Assembly (NCBI RefSeq): GCF_023195925.1
Contig: NZ_JALPRE010000012.1
Span: forward strand, 176,638-240,637
Reading direction: 5' to 3'
Length of the DNA: 64,000 nt
Origin: Aquimarina acroporae
GTDB lineage: Bacteria; Bacteroidota; Bacteroidia; Flavobacteriales; Flavobacteriaceae
The notes beneath the pieces were generated by a model, which saw nothing but the letters and a program-made list of their open reading frames with translations, was not told the origin of the DNA and made no database searches. Position numbers and translations under genes: made by a program. Below, in pieces: positions 44,778 through 55,157 of this stretch. Position 1 is the stretch's first letter, and each line of letters starts with the position of its first letter.

Positions 44778-46748
44778 ATGAACTCAACGAAACACCAACT
44801 TCTACTTTTACTAATCTTTTTGACATGTGTCCAGGGGTTTGCTCAGCAAGAAAAACGACTGGAAAGGGCAGATGAGAATTTTAAGAAGTTCGCATTTGTC
44901 GATGCCCGTAAAATTTACCTAAGAGTAGCAGAAAGCGGTTATGAATCTATGGATTTATTTAGAAAAATTGGAGATTCATATTATTTCAATGCCGAGTTAG
45001 AGAATGCCGTTCCCTGGTATGAAAAACTGATTTCTAATTATGTAGATGAGGTAGAGCCAGAATATTTGTTTCGATATTCTCAAAGTCTTAAAAGCGTAGA
45101 ACGTTATGATGAAGCCGATGAAATTATGGAAAAGTTTAATGGGCTAACAGGTAATGATCAAAGAGCCGAATACTTCATGAATAGAAGAGATTATTTGAAA
45201 TTCATTGAAATGCAATCGGGCAAATTCAGACTTCTTGACTTAAGTGTTAATACCAAATATTCAGATTATGCTCCTAGTTTTAATCACCAAGGACAATTGG
45301 TTTTTGCTTCTGCTAGTGGAGGTAATGGAATGTCTAAAATAGTTCATGAATGGAATGAAATGCCGTTTTTGGATTTATTTTCTTCAGATATCATTGAAGA
45401 AAATGGAATACTGCAAACGCCGAAAAAAATAAAAGGTAAAATAAATACCCGTTTTCATGAATCTTCTACTTCTTTTAGCAAAGATGGTAAAACGGTATAT
45501 TTTACCAGAAATAATTATACCAAGAGACGCTTAGGTTCCAACAGCGAAGGAATTATTCTTCTCAAATTATACAGAGCTTCCTTTATAGATGGTAAATGGA
45601 CTAATATAGAAGAATTACCATTCAATAGTAATGATTATTCGGTGGCACACCCGGCTTTAAGCCCCGATGGTAAACAACTTTATTTTGCTAGTGATATGCC
45701 TGGGACTAAAGGACTTTCAGATTTATTTGTAATAGATATCAATGATGATGGTACTTTTGGAACTCCAAAGAATTTAGGAGATATCATTAATACAGAAGGA
45801 AGGGAAACATTTCCCTATGTTAGTGATTCTGGAAGGTTGTACTTTGCGAGCGATGGGCATGTTGGTTTGGGAGGATTAGACGTTTTTGTTTCTGTTCCAG
45901 AAGATTCTGGTGAACTGTCAAGGCCTTATAATGTGGGAAGACCGGTTAATGGCTCTGAAGATGATTTTAGTTTTGTATTGAACGAATCTACCAAAATCGG
46001 TTATTTTGCTAGTAATCGAAAAGGAGGAAAAGGAAGTGATGATATTTATAGTTTTAAGCAAACAGAAGAGCTTATTACCGAATGTAATCAATATGTAACT
46101 GGTAAGGTAACCGATGCGAATACTAAAGATATAATTACTGAAGCCGAGGTAATTTTAATGGATGAAAACAATACTGAATTACAACGCACTGCTACGAATG
46201 ATAAAGGAGTATATAAGTTTGATTTAGAATGTGATACTAATTATGTAATACGAGCGGTTAAAGCAGGTTATGGGCCCACAGAGGTACTGCTTTCTACTAA
46301 TAAGGTTTTAGAGTTTGAGCATAATTTAGCATTACAGCTGGGAGAGCCTGGTTTGCAAGATGGTGAGGCTAAACCTGGAGAAGACCTGGCAAAAATGTTA
46401 GCGTTACAAATCATATATTTCGATTTTGATAAATCTAATATTAGATCTGATGCAGAAGTAGAGTTGCAGAAAATTATTGCGGCTTTAAAAGAATATCCAG
46501 AATTGAAGATTGATGTTCGTTCCCATACCGATAGTAGAGCCGATGATAATTATAATATGGCTCTAAGTGAACGTAGAGCAAGAAGTACGGTAAAATACAT
46601 CATTGAAAAAGGAGGTATCGATGCTTCCAGAGTAACTGGTCGAGGGTATGGCGAAAGTCAATTGATGAATACCTGTCATAATGGTTCAAAGTGTAGTGAA
46701 GAAGAACACCAGCTTAATCGTAGAAGTGAATTTATCCTCGTAGAATAA
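44778..46748 (+). CDS. OmpA-family protein with TPR and PD40 (WD40-like) repeats (copy A)
   Basis: This 656-residue protein has a signal peptide ('CVQGFAQQ'), N-terminal TPR helices (residues 25-135), a beta-propeller of PD40-type blades ('HPALSPDGKQLYFASDMPG', 'FPYVSDSGRLYFASDGH', 'GYFASNRKGGKGSDDIY'), a carboxypeptidase-regulatory-like domain near residues 435-520, and a C-terminal OmpA peptidoglycan-binding domain ('IYFDFDKSNIRSDAEVEL', 'DVRSHTDSRADDNYN'). The family (PorE-like) links the T9SS outer-membrane parts to the cell wall. It is the last gene of cassette 1, ending at a terminator. Confidence 0.92.
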   Translation: MNSTKHQLLLLLIFLTCVQGFAQQEKRLERADENFKKFAFVDARKIYLRVAESGYESMDLFRKIGDSYYFNAELENAVPWYEKLISNYVDEVEPEYLFRYSQSLKSVERYDEADEIMEKFNGLTGNDQRAEYFMNRRDYLKFIEMQSGKFRLLDLSVNTKYSDYAPSFNHQGQLVFASASGGNGMSKIVHEWNEMPFLDLFSSDIIEENGILQTPKKIKGKINTRFHESSTSFSKDGKTVYFTRNNYTKRRLGSNSEGIILLKLYRASFIDGKWTNIEELPFNSNDYSVAHPALSPDGKQLYFASDMPGTKGLSDLFVIDINDDGTFGTPKNLGDIINTEGRETFPYVSDSGRLYFASDGHVGLGGLDVFVSVPEDSGELSRPYNVGRPVNGSEDDFSFVLNESTKIGYFASNRKGGKGSDDIYSFKQTEELITECNQYVTGKVTDANTKDIITEAEVILMDENNTELQRTATNDKGVYKFDLECDTNYVIRAVKAGYGPTEVLLSTNKVLEFEHNLALQLGEPGLQDGEAKPGEDLAKMLALQIIYFDFDKSNIRSDAEVELQKIIAALKEYPELKIDVRSHTDSRADDNYNMALSERRARSTVKYIIEKGGIDASRVTGRGYGESQLMNTCHNGSKCSEEEHQLNRRSEFILVE

Positions 46749-47135
46749 TTCTCAGAATTTTTAAAATAACTTCAAGTGATTTCAAACTTATTCATCAGTT
46801 AAGTTTTGAATTCATACAAACATATTAGCTTAAACTGTAAAGTTTCAAAATACTCTTACAGTTTAAGCTTTTTATTTACCCTTTAGTTTTCATATAGAGT
46901 CTGTATTGTTTCTATGTCTATCCAATATACATACGTGGTAAGACACCTTTATAGTTGTATTTCAAGTGATCATTGTGATGATTTACTTTTTATCTAAGCA
47001 AAAAAGCTTTTAAACGATACTTTTTTTTGTTTTATCGATAATAAAGACAATAAAATAGATCTTGGTGTTAAGTTTATTCCTACGAAACCAAAATTTGTTC
47101 TCACCAGAGTACAAAAAATAAATAAAAGATCACTT
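46749..47135 (+). other. Intergenic region between cassettes 1 and 2
   Basis: This 387-base stretch begins with the cassette 1 terminator (46827-46875) and ends with the promoter and leader of adhesin 2. No half-sites of the TTACGGTAA type were found here. No coding frame or repeat was seen. Confidence 0.5.
46827..46875 (+). terminator. Terminator of adhesin cassette 1
   Basis: AGCTTAAACTGTAA (46827-46840) and TTACAGTTTAAGCT (46856-46869) form a perfect 14-bp stem with a 15-base loop and a T-rich tail, 78 bases after the OmpA gene stop. Confidence 0.85.
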
Positions 47136-50100
47136 ATGAAAAAGACTACCCAATTGTTTTTATTTTTTCTACTATGTTGCATTACCTCGAGCGTTTTTTC
47201 TCAGGCAACGTCGGTGGGAAACCCTTCAGACATTGATATTGTTAATGAGCTTTCTGGCCCTGGAATAACAATATCTAATCCTTCATTAGAAAATGGAGTA
47301 AGAACTGCTCAATTAGCAACATTTTCGAACGGACTAGTAGGTGCTGGTTTAGAAATAGACACCGGAGTTGTAATGACTACAGGAAGCATAACTCAGGCTC
47401 TAAACCAACAAAATACAGAATTACAGTCTAGTTTGACCCCACAACCTTCAACCACCTATAACGATCCAGAAATCGTTGCTATTGATCCTACGGCAAATTT
47501 TGATGTGGTCGTATTTTCTTTTGATGTGGTTTTAGACCCAAACTTAACTGCGCTACAAATCACCTATCAATTTGGTTCAGATGAATATCCAGATTATGTA
47601 GGTACTATTTATAACGATATTTTTGGTTTTTTTGTTTCGGGCCCTGGAATACCCAGTCCAATGAATATTGCAACAGTACCAGGTACTTCTAATGCGGTAT
47701 CGGTTAATACAGTTAATGGAGGATATTTAGGGTGTAATGAACCCTTTTTTCCTTCACCAACAGATTTGTCGCAAAGCTCTTTATTCATCAATAATGGATT
47801 TGATGTAGCCACACCTCCAGGTCCAGCAGGAACATGTAACACAAATTCGGGAACACCAACTATTTTTACAGAATATAATGGAGTTACAAAACAGTTTACA
47901 GGAACCATAAATGGTTTAGTTGCCGGAGTTACCTATAGATTTAAAATGGCTATTGCAGATACCGGGGATCGTTCTCTGGATTCTGCTGTTTTTATTAATC
48001 AAATAATTGGTACAAATGATATAGATGGTGATGGTTCTTCAGATCAGGCAGATCTCGATGATGATAACGATGGTATTTTAGATACCGATGAAAATACTTT
48101 GAATGTTGATCCTTCTGGTGATGCAGATGGAGATTTAATTCTCAACTTTGAAGATGCAGATAATAATGGTACTGCTACTCCGCCAGTTTGTTCAGACTTT
48201 GATTTAAATGGAATATGTGATACCCTGGATCCTGCTTTTGATTTTGACGGTGATAATGTATCCGATCACTTGGATTTAGATAGTGATAATGATGGTATTT
48301 ATGATGTAGTTGAAGCAGGAGGAACTGATGCAGATAGTAATGGCGAAGCAGATGGCGCTCCAGGTACCACAGCAGGTGCTATAGGAATACCAGTCAGTGC
48401 AGGAACTGGTTTGACACCTACAGAAACAACTCCTGGTACTCCTGATTATCTCAATTTAGATAGTGATAACGATGGTTGTAGTGATGCCAATGAAGCTTAT
48501 AGTGATGCCAATGCCGATGGAGGAGATGGTGGACAATTTGGAGTTTCAGATCCTGCAACAGTAGATAGTAACGGATTGGTTACTGAAACAGGAATTAATT
48601 ATGGTCTTGGCACAAATACAGCCGTTGTAGATAGTAATGATGCAAGTACTTGTATAAATGCAAACAATGATACAAATACTTCACAAATTATATCGGGAAT
48701 AGCAGGAACAGCTATCACCAATGTGTTGACGAACGATACTTTTGGTGCGGTTACTGCAACTACTGGAAACGTGGATTTAACTTTAATTACTGCAGCTTCT
48801 GATCCTGGTGTAGTATTAAATACCACCAATGGAGAAGTAACCGTTACTGCGGGTACCCCAACAGGAATATATCAAATTACGTATCAAATTTGTGAGGCAG
48901 GCCTTACGGCTCCTTGTGATATGGCAACGATTACTATTTTGGTTGATGAAGATACTGATGGAGATGGAATAGGTAATTTGACTGATCTTGATGATGATAA
49001 TGATGGAATCACAGATAATTTGGAAGCAGATTGCCCTGGTACAAATAGAGTTATCAATACTCCAGGATATGCCGAGAACACAGATTTTTCTGCAAGCCTT
49101 TCTCTTGACGATTTAGCTCCATATAAAACCGCTAACTTTGACTTTACTTATGCGCTTACTGGGGGAGCTGTTTGGGCAAATGGTATTCAATTAAGAAGTA
49201 ATTCAGGAGGAATAACAGGAAGTTACCTATATATGCAACCCAGGCAAACCAATTTTCCAGGCGCAAATACTGCGGTATATACATTAACTTTTAATGAGTT
49301 AGTATCAGATGTAACCTTTAAACTTGGAGGTTTAGATGGAACAGCAACCGCTTTTTATGACGCGGCTAAGTTTGAAGCTTTTAGAGGAACTCAAGCTTTA
49401 CCAATAGATTCTTCAAATTTTTCAAACCTTTCATCAAATGTATACTTAATTGCCCCAAATGTAGTTACCAGTACCGGACCAGGATCTGGAAACTTTACAA
49501 ATAATGAAGTAACATTTACATTCACAGAACCGATAGACAAAATTGTAATCACTACAGGTAAAGAAACTAATACTCCAACAGGAGCAACGGTTACTCTAGC
49601 AATATATGATTTGAATTATTGCCTTGCTGATTTCGATGGAGATAATGTTCCAAATGCGTTTGATTTAGATTCTGATAATGATGGTATTTATGATGTAGTC
49701 GAAGCTGGAGGCACTACTAGTGGAACAAATCCAGGTCAGGCAAACGGAACAGTAGGAAATACTCCAACAACTAATGGTATTCCTTCCTCAGCGGGAACCG
49801 GGCTTTCACCAATCGATACCTTGGCAGATGGAAGTTTCGATTTTCTAAATTTGGATAGTGATGCAGATGGTTGCTCAGATGCCAATGAAGCCTACGCGAA
49901 TGCTAGTGCAGACGGTGGAGATACTGGAGTTTATGGTGTAGATGGTTCTCTTACAACCAGTATGACAGGATTGGTGACTACTGCAGGTTCGGGAGTTGAT
50001 TATAGTATTACCCCTGCAAATGCTGATGGTATTGCACCAACCAATAATACCTTGGCAGATTATCAACAGGCAGGTAGTGCACCTACAATAACCACACAAC

Positions 50101-53100
50101 CAACTAATCAATATGCAAATGGTGTTGGAACAGAAACGTTTACCGTAGCACCTAATTTGAACTATTATACATACCAATGGCAAGTCGATGATGGAAGCGG
50201 ATCAGGTTTTGTAAATATAGATCCAGCAAATGGAAGTGATATTTATACAGGTAGTGATACAGCTGTGCTTACATTAACAGGAGTTACAGCAGGTGATGAT
50301 GGGAACCTATATCGTGTTATTCTAATGGATAATACTTATGTATGTAGTTCTACAACATCAAATTCTGCTAGTTTAACTTTTGATAATATAGTACCAGGTG
50401 CAGATACTTTTATAACAAATGATACAACACCAATCTTAACAGGAACTGCGGAGCCAAATGAGGTGTTAACAATAACAGCAGATACCACCGGTGATGGTAT
50501 TCCAGAAGCTACTTATACAGTAACTGCGAATGGAAGTGGAGATTGGAGTGTAGATACAGGTGCGGTAACACCAGATAGCGGAGTATTTCCGTTAACTTTG
50601 GTAGATAATGATACCATTGATGTTGTAGCAACTGATTTAGCAGATAATAGCAGCGCAATAGGAATAGTTACAATAGATTTATTAGCGCCAGTAGCAGATA
50701 CTTTTTCTACAAATGATACCACACCCGTTTTAACAGGGACAGCAGAACCAAACGAAGTATTAACGGTTACTGCCGATACTAACGGAGATGGAACACCAGA
50801 AGCAACATACACGGTTACAGCAGATGCCTCAGGTAATTGGAGTATAGATACAGGGGGAGCAACTCCAGACAGCGGTGTATTTCCTCTAACTTTAGTAGAT
50901 AACGATACAATCGATGTAGTTGCAACTGATCCGGCAGGAAATACCAGTGCTACAGGAATCGTAAGTATTGATTTATTGACACCAACAGCAGATTCATTTG
51001 TAACCGGAGATGTAACACCGGTACTTACTGGAAGTGCAGAACCTAATGAAGTATTATCTATAACTGTAGATGAGGATGGAGACGGAACTCCAGAAGTTAC
51101 CTATACCGTTATAGCAAATGCATCTGGAGATTGGAGCTTGGATACTGGTGTGGCGGTTCCAGATAGCGGCACTTTTCCTACTGGAATTTCAGATGGAGAT
51201 ACAATTGATGTAATAGCCACAGATCCTGCTGGTAACAGTAGCACAATAGGAGTAGTCTCTTTTGATTTATTTGTTCCAGTGGCAGATACCTTTACAACTA
51301 ATGATATCACACCTGTTTTAACAGGAACAGCAGAACCAAATGAAGCTTTAACCATTACAGCAGACACCAATGGTGACGGCATTCCTGAAGCTACATATTC
51401 TATAACAGCAGACGGGAGCGGTAATTGGAGTGTAGATACCGGGTCTTTGACTCCAGATAGCGGTACATTTCCTCTTACATTGGTCGATAATGATACGATT
51501 GATGTTGTAGCAACCGATTTGGGTGGTAATAATAGCCCAATAGGAGTAGTTACCATAGATCTTATAGAACCATTTGTAGATACTTTTACTACCAATGATG
51601 TTACTCCAATTCTTACTGGTGATGCAGAACCTAATGAGGTACTTACAGTAACTGTCGACGTAGATGGAGACGGGAGTCCAGAGGCCACGTATACCGTAAC
51701 TGCAGATGCAACTGGAGAGTGGAGTATAGATGTTGGTGTTACAGCTCCTATTAGTGGCTTTTTACCAGCATTAAATGATGATGATACTCTTGATGTTATT
51801 GCGACAGACCCGGCAGGAAATATAAGTTTGACCGGAGTAGTAACGATAGATCTTACTGCGCCAACAGCAGATACCTTTACAACTAACGATATTACCCCAA
51901 TGTTAACCGGAATGGGAGAAGCTAATGAGACCTTAAGGATTACCGTTGATGAAGATGGAGATGGTACACCAGAAGTAGCGTATACCGTTACTACCGATGC
52001 TATGGGTAATTGGAGTGTAGATACAGGATCTGCAACACCTGATAGTGGTTCATTGCCGGTATTAATAGATGATGATACTTTGGATGTAGTGGCTACTGAT
52101 CCAGGAGGAAATAGTGGTTCAGGAATAGTAACTATAGATATAGTAGCTCCAACAGCAGATACGTTTACTACCAATGATATTACTCCAGTACTTACTGGAA
52201 TGGGAGAAGCCAATGAGACTTTGACAATCACAGTTGATGAAGATGGAGATGGTACTCCAGAAGTAACCTATACAGTTACTACCAATGCTTCAGGCAATTG
52301 GAGTATAGATACTGGAACAGCAACACCAGATAGTGGTTCGTTACCAGTATTGACAGATGATGATACTTTGGATGTAGTGGCTACCGATGCAGGAGGTAAT
52401 AGTGGATCAGGAGTAGTAACGATAGATCTTACCGCACCTACAACAGATACATTTACAACTAACGATATTACCCCAATATTAACAGGAATGGGAGAAGCTA
52501 ATGAGATTTTGACTATAACTGTTGATGAAAATGGAGATGGTACTCCAGAAGTAACCTATACCGTTACTGCTGATGTTATGGGTAATTGGAGCGTAGATAC
52601 TGGAACAGCAACACCAGATAGTGGTTCATTACCGGTATTAACAGACGATGATACTTTGGATGTAGTGGCTATTGATGCAGGAGGTAATAGTGGATTAGGA
52701 GTAGTAACTATAGATATAGTAGCTCCAACGGCAGATACCTTTACTACCAATGATATTACTCCAGTACTCACCGGAATGGGAGAGGCCAATGAGACTTTGA
52801 CCATTAGCGTTGATGAAGATGGAGATGGTACTCCAGAAGTTACCTATACAGTTACTACTGATGCCGTAGGTAATTGGAGTGTAGATACTGGAACCGAAAC
52901 ACCGGATAGTGGATCACTACCAGTATTAGTAGATAATGATACATTAGATGTAGTAGCTACCGATCCTGGAGGAAATAGTGGTTCTGGAATTGTAACTATT
53001 GATCTAGTAGCTCCAACGGCCGATACCTTTACCACGAATGATATTACTCCAGTGTTAACAGGAACAAGTGAGGCCAATGAGACCTTAACAATTTCAGTTG

Positions 53101-55094
53101 ATGAAGATGGAAATGGCTTACCAGAAGTGACATATACGGTTATAAGCGATGCCCTTGGAAATTGGAGTGTAGATACTGGAACCGAAACACCGGATAGTGG
53201 ATCACTACCAGTATTAGTAGATAATGACACATTAGATGTAGTGGCTACCGATGCAGGAGGAAATAGTGGTTCAGGAGTAGTGACTATTGATCTGTTGGCT
53301 CCAACTGCAGATACCTTTTCTACTAGTGATATTACTCCTGTACTTACAGGAACGGGAGAGGCCAATGAGACTTTGACCATTAGCGTTGATGAAGATGGAG
53401 ATGGTACTCCAGAAGTTACCTATACCGTTACTACTGATGCCGTAGGTAATTGGAGTGTAGATACTGGAATAATTGCTCCAACCACTGGTTTTATTCCGAT
53501 TTTGTCAGATAATGATACATTAGATGTAGTAGCTACCGATGCAGGGGGTAATAGTGGATCAGGAGTTGTGACTATAGATATAGTAGCTCCAACAGCAGAT
53601 ACGTTTACTACTAATGATATTACTCCAGTACTTACGGGAATGGGAGAAGCTAATGAGACCTTAACAATTACCGTTGATGAAGATGGAGATGGTACTCCAG
53701 AGGTAACCTATACAGTTACTACTGATGCTATAGGTAATTGGAGTGTAGATACCGGGACAGCTACACCAGACAATGGTTTCTTACCGCTGTTAGCCGATAA
53801 TGATACATTAGATGTGGTAGCTACTGATGCAGGGGGTAATAGGGGATCAGGAGTTGTGACTATTGATCTTGTTGTTCCAACTGCTAATACATTTACTACA
53901 AATGATATCACTCCAGTATTAACCGGAATGGGAGAGGCCAATGAGACTTTGACCATTAGCGTTGATGAAGATGGAGATGGTATTCCAGAAGTTACATATA
54001 CTGTTACTACCGATGCTACAGGTAACTGGAGTGTAGATACAGGAATAGCTACGCCAGATAGTGGATCCTTACCAGTATTGGTAGATGATGATACTTTAGA
54101 TGTAGTAGCAACCGATGCAGGAGGAAATAGTGGATCAGGGGTTGTGACAATCGATACAGTTACAATCTCAGTAGATGATTACATAACTAACGATATTACA
54201 CCTGTACTTACAGGAACAGGAGAAGCCAATGAAACCTTAACCATTACTGTTGATGAAAATAGCGATGGTACCCCAGAAGTTACATATACTGTTACTACAG
54301 ATGCCTCAGGGAACTGGAGTATAGACCCAGATATTGTAACGCCAGATAGTGGAAGTTTCCCAGTATTAGAAGATATGGATATCATTAGTGTTATGGCAAC
54401 TGACCCCGGAGGAAATACTGCTATCGGGACGATAGAAATAAATCTAAGTGATACTGATGGAGATGGAGTCATGGATTTGGATGAAGAATCAAATAATACA
54501 GATCCTTTAAATCCTTGTGACCCTAACCCAGGAGCTGTTCCAAATGGAGATTGTGATCAAGACGGTGTATTAAATCAGTTTGAAATAGGGGACAATCCTA
54601 GTGATCCTCGAGACACCGATGGAGATAATATTCCAGATATTTTGGATAATGATGACGATGGTGATGGTATATTAACCATCGATGAATCATCAGACTTAAA
54701 TGGAGATGGTAACCCTAATGATGCCGTAGATACAAATGGGAATGGAGTTCCGGATTACTTAGAGCCAAATGCTCCTACCAATATAGACGAAGATGGAGTT
54801 ACCGTATACACAGCACTTTCGCCAAACGGGGATGGAATCAATGATGTATTCATAATTAGTGGAATAGAAACATTACAGAATACACTCGAGATATATAACC
54901 GTTGGGGTGTTATGGTATTTAAGTCTGATAACTATGGAAGAGATGATAATTTCTTCAGAGGAATATCAAAGGGAAGAACTACCATAGAAGAAAAAGACAA
55001 GTTACCCGATGGAACATACTACTATATTCTTTATTACAATCTAGAATCTGGAGAACAAAAGAGTAGAGCAGGATATTTATATCTCAATAATTAA
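47136..55094 (+). CDS. Giant T9SS surface adhesin 2, choice-of-anchor L type with fourteen Ig-like repeats
   Basis: This 2652-residue protein has a signal peptide (to 'SSVFSQ', about 23), then a choice-of-anchor L domain ('LSGPGITISNPSLENG', 'FSNGLVGAGLEIDTGVVMTTG', about residues 30-290). Thrombospondin type 3 calcium repeats and globular spacers follow, then fourteen Ig-like units of 96-98 residues from residue 1089 to 2441 ('TNDITPVLTG', 'NETLTITVDEDGDGTPEV', 'GNWSVDTG'). The end has more type 3 repeats and the gliding/CHU_C sorting domain ('SPNGDGINDVF', 'YNRWGVMVFKSDNYG'). It would be a long calcium-stiffened rod exported by T9SS. It heads cassette 2. Confidence 0.92.
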   Translation: MKKTTQLFLFFLLCCITSSVFSQATSVGNPSDIDIVNELSGPGITISNPSLENGVRTAQLATFSNGLVGAGLEIDTGVVMTTGSITQALNQQNTELQSSLTPQPSTTYNDPEIVAIDPTANFDVVVFSFDVVLDPNLTALQITYQFGSDEYPDYVGTIYNDIFGFFVSGPGIPSPMNIATVPGTSNAVSVNTVNGGYLGCNEPFFPSPTDLSQSSLFINNGFDVATPPGPAGTCNTNSGTPTIFTEYNGVTKQFTGTINGLVAGVTYRFKMAIADTGDRSLDSAVFINQIIGTNDIDGDGSSDQADLDDDNDGILDTDENTLNVDPSGDADGDLILNFEDADNNGTATPPVCSDFDLNGICDTLDPAFDFDGDNVSDHLDLDSDNDGIYDVVEAGGTDADSNGEADGAPGTTAGAIGIPVSAGTGLTPTETTPGTPDYLNLDSDNDGCSDANEAYSDANADGGDGGQFGVSDPATVDSNGLVTETGINYGLGTNTAVVDSNDASTCINANNDTNTSQIISGIAGTAITNVLTNDTFGAVTATTGNVDLTLITAASDPGVVLNTTNGEVTVTAGTPTGIYQITYQICEAGLTAPCDMATITILVDEDTDGDGIGNLTDLDDDNDGITDNLEADCPGTNRVINTPGYAENTDFSASLSLDDLAPYKTANFDFTYALTGGAVWANGIQLRSNSGGITGSYLYMQPRQTNFPGANTAVYTLTFNELVSDVTFKLGGLDGTATAFYDAAKFEAFRGTQALPIDSSNFSNLSSNVYLIAPNVVTSTGPGSGNFTNNEVTFTFTEPIDKIVITTGKETNTPTGATVTLAIYDLNYCLADFDGDNVPNAFDLDSDNDGIYDVVEAGGTTSGTNPGQANGTVGNTPTTNGIPSSAGTGLSPIDTLADGSFDFLNLDSDADGCSDANEAYANASADGGDTGVYGVDGSLTTSMTGLVTTAGSGVDYSITPANADGIAPTNNTLADYQQAGSAPTITTQPTNQYANGVGTETFTVAPNLNYYTYQWQVDDGSGSGFVNIDPANGSDIYTGSDTAVLTLTGVTAGDDGNLYRVILMDNTYVCSSTTSNSASLTFDNIVPGADTFITNDTTPILTGTAEPNEVLTITADTTGDGIPEATYTVTANGSGDWSVDTGAVTPDSGVFPLTLVDNDTIDVVATDLADNSSAIGIVTIDLLAPVADTFSTNDTTPVLTGTAEPNEVLTVTADTNGDGTPEATYTVTADASGNWSIDTGGATPDSGVFPLTLVDNDTIDVVATDPAGNTSATGIVSIDLLTPTADSFVTGDVTPVLTGSAEPNEVLSITVDEDGDGTPEVTYTVIANASGDWSLDTGVAVPDSGTFPTGISDGDTIDVIATDPAGNSSTIGVVSFDLFVPVADTFTTNDITPVLTGTAEPNEALTITADTNGDGIPEATYSITADGSGNWSVDTGSLTPDSGTFPLTLVDNDTIDVVATDLGGNNSPIGVVTIDLIEPFVDTFTTNDVTPILTGDAEPNEVLTVTVDVDGDGSPEATYTVTADATGEWSIDVGVTAPISGFLPALNDDDTLDVIATDPAGNISLTGVVTIDLTAPTADTFTTNDITPMLTGMGEANETLRITVDEDGDGTPEVAYTVTTDAMGNWSVDTGSATPDSGSLPVLIDDDTLDVVATDPGGNSGSGIVTIDIVAPTADTFTTNDITPVLTGMGEANETLTITVDEDGDGTPEVTYTVTTNASGNWSIDTGTATPDSGSLPVLTDDDTLDVVATDAGGNSGSGVVTIDLTAPTTDTFTTNDITPILTGMGEANEILTITVDENGDGTPEVTYTVTADVMGNWSVDTGTATPDSGSLPVLTDDDTLDVVAIDAGGNSGLGVVTIDIVAPTADTFTTNDITPVLTGMGEANETLTISVDEDGDGTPEVTYTVTTDAVGNWSVDTGTETPDSGSLPVLVDNDTLDVVATDPGGNSGSGIVTIDLVAPTADTFTTNDITPVLTGTSEANETLTISVDEDGNGLPEVTYTVISDALGNWSVDTGTETPDSGSLPVLVDNDTLDVVATDAGGNSGSGVVTIDLLAPTADTFSTSDITPVLTGTGEANETLTISVDEDGDGTPEVTYTVTTDAVGNWSVDTGIIAPTTGFIPILSDNDTLDVVATDAGGNSGSGVVTIDIVAPTADTFTTNDITPVLTGMGEANETLTITVDEDGDGTPEVTYTVTTDAIGNWSVDTGTATPDNGFLPLLADNDTLDVVATDAGGNRGSGVVTIDLVVPTANTFTTNDITPVLTGMGEANETLTISVDEDGDGIPEVTYTVTTDATGNWSVDTGIATPDSGSLPVLVDDDTLDVVATDAGGNSGSGVVTIDTVTISVDDYITNDITPVLTGTGEANETLTITVDENSDGTPEVTYTVTTDASGNWSIDPDIVTPDSGSFPVLEDMDIISVMATDPGGNTAIGTIEINLSDTDGDGVMDLDEESNNTDPLNPCDPNPGAVPNGDCDQDGVLNQFEIGDNPSDPRDTDGDNIPDILDNDDDGDGILTIDESSDLNGDGNPNDAVDTNGNGVPDYLEPNAPTNIDEDGVTVYTALSPNGDGINDVFIISGIETLQNTLEIYNRWGVMVFKSDNYGRDDNFFRGISKGRTTIEEKDKLPDGTYYYILYYNLESGEQKSRAGYLYLNN
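50400..54458 (+). repeat. Fourteen tandem repeats in adhesin 2, of 294 then 288 bp
   Basis: Units start at 50400, 50694, 50988, 51282, 51576, 51867, 52155, 52443, 52731, 53019, 53307, 53595, 53883 and 54171. The first four are 294 bp, the fifth 291 bp and the rest 288 bp. Units 1-5 carry 'AEPNE' and units 6-14 carry 'EANE', so two subfamilies are stacked. Each ends in 'VVATD.GGN' and 'VVTIDL'-like text. Confidence 0.93.
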
Positions 55095-55157
55095 AAACCA
55101 AAATTTAAAAGTCTTGGCAAAGCCAAAAAGACTATTTAAAAACTAAAAATATTTAAA

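Noticed and set aside
50513..54472. Several long minus-strand open frames across the adhesin 2 repeats
   Set aside because: They repeat with the 288-294 bp period and are mirror effects of the codon bias in the plus-strand repeats, not genes.
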